Positions 6,709 to 10,355 of a DNA stretch of 10,355 bases are shown piece after piece. A model generated the notes under the pieces. That model was given only the letters and a program-made list of their open reading frames with translations. It did no database searches and was not told the origin of the DNA. The stretch's first letter is position 1. Every line of letters starts with the position of its first letter. The DNA comes from DASYHQ01 sp038223165. GTDB lineage: Bacteria; Planctomycetota; Phycisphaerae; Tepidisphaerales; Tepidisphaeraceae. The DNA lies in assembly GCA_038223165.1 (NCBI GenBank), contig JBBRHE010000137.1:1-10355 (forward strand). The letters are read 5' to 3'. The position numbers and the translations under genes are program-made.

Positions 6709-7794
6709 TCAGGTCGCGGGTCTGCCAAGGGTGGATTCGCGCCGGTTCACGATGACACTAGCGACGACGCCCGTCGCGAGGATCAGCAGGATCACGCCGA
6801 GCAGATAGAAGTTGAAGTGCGGGCCGACGACTTGCTTCAACCAACTGGCCATCAGCATCTTGACCCCGACGAGCGCGAGTACCGCGGCGAGGGAGACCTT
6901 CAGATACTTGAATTTGTCGATCATGCCGGCGAGCGCGAAGTACAAACTACGCAGGCCGAGTATGGCGAAGACGTTGCTGGTAAACACCAGGAATGGGTCG
7001 GCGGTGATGGCGAAGATCGCGGGGATCGAATCAACGGCGAAGATTAAATCCGTGAACTCGACAAGCAACAGCACGAGAAACAGCGGTGTGATCATCAGCG
7101 CGCCGGGGCGGAGCCTTTCAAGGCGATCGACCGCAGGATCGATTTCGACTTCCTGATCGGGAGTTGGTGCCACATGCGACGCGGCCGATCCGGCGCGGAC
7201 GAAGAAGTGCTGGCCGTGAAAACGGTCGGTGACGGGGATGAAACGTTTGGTCAATCGTACGACGACGTTCTGCGAAGGGTCGGCGTGACCCTTCACGAGC
7301 AGCATCTTGACGGCGGTAGCGATGAGGAAAACGCCGAAGACGTAAAGAATCCAATGGAACTCTGCGATGAGTTTCGCGCCAACACCGATCATCACGCCGC
7401 GCATCACCAGTGCGCCAAGGATGCCCCAGAACAGGACGCGATGCTGGTAAATCGCAGGGACCGCGAAAGCGGAAAAAATCATCGCGATAACGAAGACGTT
7501 GTCGACCGACAGGCTCTTCTCGACGACGTAGCCGGTGAGGTATTTCAGCGTCGCCGACCCGCCGTCGTTGACGCCACCGTCGACCGCATCGACGGCGCTC
7601 CCCAGGCCTAACCAGTGGTGCTCGTAGCCAAAGTAGACAAACACCGAGAACGCGAGCCCCATGGTGATCCACACCGCAGACCATCCGAGGGCTTCGCGCA
7701 TGCCGATGACATGGGCCTTGCGATGGAAGACGCCCAAATCCAAGGCGAGCATCAACAGAACAAATACGACAAACCCTATCCAAACCCAGAGCAT
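6709..7794 (-). CDS. TerC-family integral membrane protein, probable Mn2+ exporter (Alx-like)
   Basis: A 361-residue polytopic membrane protein with about eight to nine hydrophobic segments. The two family signatures are clear: VEKSLSVDNVFVIAMIF (about 91-107, with Glu92 and Asp98) and EFTDLIFAVDSIPAIFAI (about 246-263, with Asp249 and Asp255); these acidic membrane residues form the predicted metal path. A hydrophilic loop of about 60 residues (171-230) separates the halves. TerC/Alx proteins of the LysE superfamily are linked to manganese export and to tellurite resistance. The frame is open upstream to 7950, but that stretch lies within a Mn2+ riboswitch, so the ATG at 7794 (MLWVWIGFVVF) is the start; it begins directly with the first membrane helix. 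Its ribosome-binding site is weak. The riboswitch argues for manganese rather than tellurium as the real ligand. Confidence 0.93.
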   Translation of the reverse strand: MLWVWIGFVVFVLLMLALDLGVFHRKAHVIGMREALGWSAVWITMGLAFSVFVYFGYEHHWLGLGSAVDAVDGGVNDGGSATLKYLTGYVVEKSLSVDNVFVIAMIFSAFAVPAIYQHRVLFWGILGALVMRGVMIGVGAKLIAEFHWILYVFGVFLIATAVKMLLVKGHADPSQNVVVRLTKRFIPVTDRFHGQHFFVRAGSAASHVAPTPDQEVEIDPAVDRLERLRPGALMITPLFLVLLLVEFTDLIFAVDSIPAIFAITADPFLVFTSNVFAILGLRSLYFALAGMIDKFKYLKVSLAAVLALVGVKMLMASWLKQVVGPHFNFYLLGVILLILATGVVASVIVNRRESTLGRPAT

Positions 7795-7868
7795 TAGCAC
7801 GCCCAATCGTGCCGTGTGCGGTTGCGCGTCGAAGTGTGAGCGCAGGACACCACGGCTAAATAAGCCAT

Positions 7869-7980
7869 GATGGTCTTGCGCTCTGCGAAGGTTCGCAGGT
7901 GAAAGGCGGGCACGCGACGCGGGGTCGCAGACCGTATTGACGCCAATCACGCCCGCATCAGCGGGAGGCTACTCCCCATC
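7869..7980 (-). promoter_or_regulatory. yybP-ykoY manganese riboswitch upstream of terC
   Basis: On the minus strand the element begins GATGGGGAGTAGC (7980-7968) and ends GCGCAAGACCATC (7881-7869). The GGGGAGTAGC and GCAAGACC blocks are the two conserved loops that form the Mn2+ site in this riboswitch class, and GATGG pairs with CCATC to close helix P1. Inside are two clean hairpins: CCCGC-TGAT-GCGGG directly after the first block, and CTGCGAA-CC-TTCGCAG just before the second. The length (about 112 bases) fits the class. Known members activate mntP, alx/terC and P-type ATPase genes at high Mn2+, in line with the downstream gene. About 74 bases remain before the ATG as expression platform; there GCCGTG (7856-7851) could pair with CACGGC (7816-7811), and no T-run is seen, so translational control is more likely than termination. 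Confidence 0.9.
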
Positions 7981-8020
7981 GGGGAAGGACGGAGCTTAGT
8001 GACGTTAAGCCTGAGTGACG

Positions 8021-8026
8021 ATTATA
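8021..8026 (-). promoter_or_regulatory. -10 element of the riboswitch-terC promoter
   Basis: A consensus TATAAT on the minus strand (8026-8021) would start transcription near 8015, about 35 bases before the riboswitch, giving a leader of about 220 bases. No good -35 hexamer stands at 16-18 bases; instead CAAATTGCCGA lies 7 bases upstream, a block that recurs at the LamG promoter. Confidence 0.55.
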
Positions 8027-8045
8027 GAAACACTCGGCAATTTGA

Positions 8046-8065
8046 CCCGCCTTCTCCTCGGCGGG
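8046..8065 (-). terminator. Short hairpin downstream of the glycoside hydrolase gene
   Basis: CCCGCC (8046-8051) and GGCGGG (8060-8065) form a six-pair GC stem with an eight-base loop, 92 bases past the hydrolase stop and just upstream of the terC -10. No T-run follows, so it is a weak terminator candidate. Confidence 0.25.
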
Positions 8066-8157
8066 CTCGGAAGTCTTCATGGCAGTGGGCAAATTGATCA
8101 CGCAGTGCGGCCGCCCGCCACGCTACATACGAGGTTCGTACGCGCCAGGTACCACCC

Positions 8158-9165
8158 TCATTGCCCAGCGCTAATTCGTGAAATGGTTTCCACTTCGGCG
8201 GGATGATAGGGTGTGCCGTCGGGGTGAAGGAGATCGTGAAACCAGCCGGTTTCGGGGATCGGATCGCCGCGCTTGTTGGACCATGGGTACTGACATTGCG
8301 TGCGGCCATTCACGAGGCCCCATTGATAACAACCAATTCCCTCCTGCTTGAAGAGCGCCAAATCAGTGTCGTAACGACTTCCCAGCCCGCGCGCCATCCA
8401 CTCGGTGCAGAGGATCGGATATCCCTCGATCCTTAGCACCTCAATTTGCCTGGCCAATCCTGCTGCATCGGTGTAGGCATGAAACGACAGGACGTCGGAC
8501 ATCCGATAGATAATTTTGTTCAGCGATTCGTTGTCCGTGAACGACCCGACTGTTAGGGGTTGTGGTGGTGCAGACTCTCTTGCCCAATCGAACAGCCGTT
8601 CGAGAAACGGGGCGGTTCCGACCTTTGCGACATTGCCCGGCTCGTTGAAGAGGTCCCAGAACACGATTCCGGGGTCGGATTTCAACGCCGCGATGACATC
8701 GGTTAAATATCTCTTGAGACTCGGTTCCTCTGCAGGATCCATCCCCAGCGCCCTGCCCGGTGACGGGGTCCAACTGGGCAGAATCATCCCGGGCGTGGGA
8801 TCAGGCTGCGGTCCGAGATACGGATCAAACCGTGGCGATTCGCCGAACGCGCAGTCATCGAACAAGACGGGAACGACACTGATGCGATGGCGTGTGGCAA
8901 TTCGCAGCACCTGGCCGATGCGATCTATCAAACCGTCGGGGTCATTCTTCCAGACGAGGTATTGAACGAAGATCCTGGCAGAGTTGAAACCAATGGCCGA
9001 CGCCCAGCCGAGTTCACGATCGATAGCGGCGGGATCGAAGGTCTGGCGCTGCCACATTTCAGTCGTGTTGCACGCCGTGCTCGGAACGTAGTTGAAACCG
9101 AGCAACCAGGGCGCCTGCGCGTGCCAGGCCCACGCGCGTTCGGGCGACCAGCGAAGACCATTCAT
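8158..9165 (-). CDS. Glycoside hydrolase, GH5-like clan A (cellulase-type TIM barrel)
   Basis: A 335-residue protein with the pattern of a retaining clan-A beta/alpha barrel: start-strand motif LLGFNYVPST (21-30), FNSARIFVQYLVW (60-72), SVVPVLFDD (96-104), the acid/base motif FWDLFNEPGN with Asn174-Glu175, SFHAYTD with His229, and the predicted nucleophile Glu255 in ILCTEWMARG. Trp282 in YQWGL (280-284) fits the last barrel strand. These enzymes hydrolyse beta-linked polysaccharides or glycosides; the substrate (glucan, mannan, xylan or other) cannot be told. There is no signal peptide, so it may act in the cytoplasm on imported oligosaccharides. The ATG at 9165 is chosen over an in-frame TTG at 9183, since neither has a clear ribosome-binding site and ATG is the stronger codon. 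It follows the LamG gene after 85 bases on the same strand and is probably co-transcribed. Confidence 0.85.
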   Translation of the reverse strand: MNGLRWSPERAWAWHAQAPWLLGFNYVPSTACNTTEMWQRQTFDPAAIDRELGWASAIGFNSARIFVQYLVWKNDPDGLIDRIGQVLRIATRHRISVVPVLFDDCAFGESPRFDPYLGPQPDPTPGMILPSWTPSPGRALGMDPAEEPSLKRYLTDVIAALKSDPGIVFWDLFNEPGNVAKVGTAPFLERLFDWARESAPPQPLTVGSFTDNESLNKIIYRMSDVLSFHAYTDAAGLARQIEVLRIEGYPILCTEWMARGLGSRYDTDLALFKQEGIGCYQWGLVNGRTQCQYPWSNKRGDPIPETGWFHDLLHPDGTPYHPAEVETISRISAGQ

Positions 9166-9250
9166 GTCAGGTTTCGCCGTCAATCGCTACCACCCATTCC
9201 GTCACTTTGGACTCTGACTGTTTGCAACCGCATCGAAGGCCGTTGAAGCG

Positions 9251-10174
9251 TTAGTTGGATTTGATCGACACCTGCGCCCAGTCGGCCAGGTCGTTGTCGA
9301 TATGCGACTCTTCCCGTGTGGTGAGGATGCCCTTGACGATGTATATCTTTCCCATCGAGCCAACAAGCGACGGTGCCGGCCTGAACATGCCGCCAAGACC
9401 CATCGGCGCGCCCTCGTTGGCAGCTAAGATCACTTTGCGTACACCCTTGCCCGTCTCCTCGGCGGCCAATTTTCCGTCGATATAAAGGCGCAACGATTCG
9501 CCCACCTTTCGCAGACGCACGACGCGCGACACACCGGTTTCAAAGCGCTCGGTTGTGCGACCCATTTGCACCGCACCGTTGAACGAGTTGGCGTAGGCAA
9601 AAACGAACTGACTGGCCGCATAGTCGTAGCCTACTCCGATGCCGGGCTGCGTGTCGCCTTTATTGATGACGATGCACCAACCTACATCTTTTCGATCTGA
9701 TGGTGCCACATGCACCGCCATCGCGAGGGTGAGGTCTTCGTCCGTTCCAGGTGTAACGAAATCGCTGGTTCGCGGACCGATCATCACCTGAGCGCCGTCG
9801 AAGCGCATGGCCATCCTAGTCGAACCGGGAAGCAGGTCCTGAATGGGTGGCCGCTCTGCGGTGAACTTTCGCGCCGGGAACGCGGCGTCGTACACGTCGG
9901 TGTAAGCGCTGTCGGTGACCGTCCCACTCTCTGCCGAGTCAGGGTCGATAACCATATATCGGCCGGCGATCGCATTCTCGGCGTCCTCGGTCGCGTCGAA
10001 TCGTACGACGATCTCGCTCGCACCGTTTGGAGATGCACCATTGACCGCGCTGACCGTCAACTTCATCTCGGGCGTCGCCGGTAATTGTTTACCGTGCCGC
10101 GATTTTACCTGGCGCGCGTTTTCTGGCGAGCGGGTAGGTTTGGGTTGTGGCGATGGATTAAGAAAAGGGGGCAT
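9251..10174 (-). CDS. LamG/concanavalin A-like domain protein of unknown function
   Basis: Up to 307 residues. The C-terminal part (about 115-300) has the features of a LamG jelly-roll: MAMRFDGAQVMIGP, DEDLTLAMAVHVAP, the hallmark RLYIDGKLAAEETG (229-242) and the closing GKIYIVKGILTTREESHI. Such domains bind carbohydrates or are parts of larger cell-surface proteins. Residues 40-115 form a further, unassigned beta-rich segment. No signal peptide, membrane helix or catalytic motif is visible, odd for a domain usually found outside the cell. The start is uncertain. The ATG at 10174 (preceded by GTG at 10177 after a TGA) lies inside a perfect 18-bp inverted repeat, so its first residues (MPPFLN) are encoded by the hairpin arm. 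An alternative ATG at 10066 (MKLTVSAVNG) gives 271 residues and lies clear of the hairpin. It may be an N-terminally truncated relic of a larger protein. Confidence 0.72.
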   Translation of the reverse strand: MPPFLNPSPQPKPTRSPENARQVKSRHGKQLPATPEMKLTVSAVNGASPNGASEIVVRFDATEDAENAIAGRYMVIDPDSAESGTVTDSAYTDVYDAAFPARKFTAERPPIQDLLPGSTRMAMRFDGAQVMIGPRTSDFVTPGTDEDLTLAMAVHVAPSDRKDVGWCIVINKGDTQPGIGVGYDYAASQFVFAYANSFNGAVQMGRTTERFETGVSRVVRLRKVGESLRLYIDGKLAAEETGKGVRKVILAANEGAPMGLGGMFRPAPSLVGSMGKIYIVKGILTTREESHIDNDLADWAQVSIKSN

Positions 10175-10209
10175 CACTCAATTCCCGCTAATGAGTGATG
10201 CCCCCTTTT
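10163..10209. terminator. Perfect 18-bp inverted repeat with A- and T-runs, bidirectional terminator or attenuator
   Basis: The arms AAAAGGGGGCATCACTCA (10163-10180) and TGAGTGATGCCCCCTTTT (10192-10209) are exact reverse complements around an 11-base loop. GC-rich stem plus flanking A and T runs would make an intrinsic terminator on both strands. It lies just after the minus-strand TATAAT (10231-10226) and covers the upstream GTG-ATG start pair of the LamG frame, so on that strand it looks like an attenuator or start-masking hairpin rather than a gene-end terminator. Confidence 0.85.
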
Positions 10210-10225
10210 ATCCACCGAGAGTGAG

Positions 10226-10231
10226 ATTATA
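10226..10231 (-). promoter_or_regulatory. -10 element of the LamG-glycoside hydrolase unit
   Basis: TATAAT on the minus strand (10231-10226) predicts a start near 10219, ten bases before the hairpin. No good -35 is seen at the normal distance; the block CAAATTGCCGA lies two bases upstream, similar to the terC promoter. Confidence 0.45.
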
Positions 10232-10236
10232 AGTCG

Positions 10237-10247
10237 GCAATTTGCCT
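10237..10247. promoter_or_regulatory. Candidate operator palindrome GGCAATTTGCC between divergent promoters
   Basis: An 11-bp palindrome (GGCAA-T-TTGCC) overlaps the -35 box of the rightward regulator gene and stands just upstream of the leftward -10. A regulator bound here could control both directions. The short length makes chance occurrence possible. Confidence 0.4.
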
Positions 10248-10269
10248 GAGGTCCATACATCGATATACT
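10242..10269 (+). promoter_or_regulatory. Promoter of the GntR-like gene, probably leaderless
   Basis: TTGCCT (10242-10247) and TATACT (10264-10269) are 16 bases apart, the best sigma-70-like pair in the window. The expected transcription start, seven bases after the -10, falls on the G of the GTG start codon at 10276, and there is no ribosome-binding site, which points to a leaderless message. Confidence 0.55.
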
Positions 10270-10275
10270 GACTAT

Positions 10276-10355
10276 GTGCCCAAAGTCTTAGTCAGCACCA
10301 AGCATTTCAAGCTCGCTCAGCAGTTGCGCCGAGACATTGGACGCATGCGGCCGGG
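10276..10355 (+). CDS. Probable GntR-family transcriptional regulator, N-terminal 26 codons only
   Basis: The GTG at 10276 opens a frame MPKVLVSTKHFKLAQQLRRD followed by IGRMRP, which runs off the right edge. The spacing of KLAQQLRRDIGRMRP resembles the first helix and turn of GntR winged-helix domains (pattern Q-L-R-x-x-I ... L-x-P-G-D-x-L-P). The adjacent ATG at 10274 is in another frame and stops after five codons, so GTG is the start. It is divergent from the LamG-hydrolase unit, the classical position of a local regulator of a sugar-degradation operon. With only 26 residues the family call is tentative; another helix-turn-helix family is possible, but a real coding start is supported by the well-placed promoter. 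Confidence 0.6.
   Translation, partial: MPKVLVSTKHFKLAQQLRRDIGRMRP

Noticed and set aside
7795..7950. A 52-residue N-terminal extension of TerC
   Set aside because: It is encoded by the riboswitch and its expression platform, and the first membrane helix begins right after the ATG at 7794.

Overview
The window is GC-rich bacterial DNA with an accessory character. The gene mix (His-rich secreted protein plus RND metal efflux, TerC with a zf-TFIIB partner, a LamG protein beside a glycoside hydrolase, GTG/TTG starts, weak or absent Shine-Dalgarno sites) suggests a planctomycete, perhaps a Phycisphaerae-like lineage. No rRNA or housekeeping marker is present, so this placement is inference.

Layout. 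(1) 1-2216, minus strand: a metal-efflux operon read leftwards. It runs from a secreted His-rich small protein to a TolC/CzcC-like outer-membrane channel to a periplasmic adaptor (CzcB-like, cut by the window edge); the last two overlap by ATGA. (2) 2176-2761: a divergent intergenic region with a regular 21-bp tandem repeat array and a 22-bp palindrome. (3) 2762-4759, plus strand: a soluble PAS-PAS hybrid histidine kinase with a C-terminal receiver. (4) 4871-5641, minus: a membrane PAP2 phosphatase, convergent with the kinase. (5) 5642-6414: a gene-poor stretch holding a decayed transposase N-terminus. (6) 6415-8026, minus: promoter, yybP-ykoY type Mn2+ riboswitch, TerC-family membrane protein and a small zf-TFIIB zinc-ribbon protein, apparently one transcription unit. 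(7) 8158-10231, minus: a LamG/ConA-like protein followed by a GH5-like glycoside hydrolase. A perfect 18-bp inverted repeat lies across the start of the unit. (8) 10276-10355, plus: the first 26 codons of a probable GntR-type regulator, divergent from the LamG-hydrolase unit.

How the parts may work together. Two units concern metal homeostasis: heavy-metal export across the envelope, and manganese export controlled by an RNA sensor. The right end looks like a locally regulated carbohydrate-degradation cassette, with a shared palindrome between the divergent promoters as a candidate operator. No known large system (CRISPR, toxin-antitoxin, secretion, biosynthetic cluster) is seen. The least explained signals are the 21-bp array at 2469-2615 and the start-codon-burying hairpin at 10163-10209.
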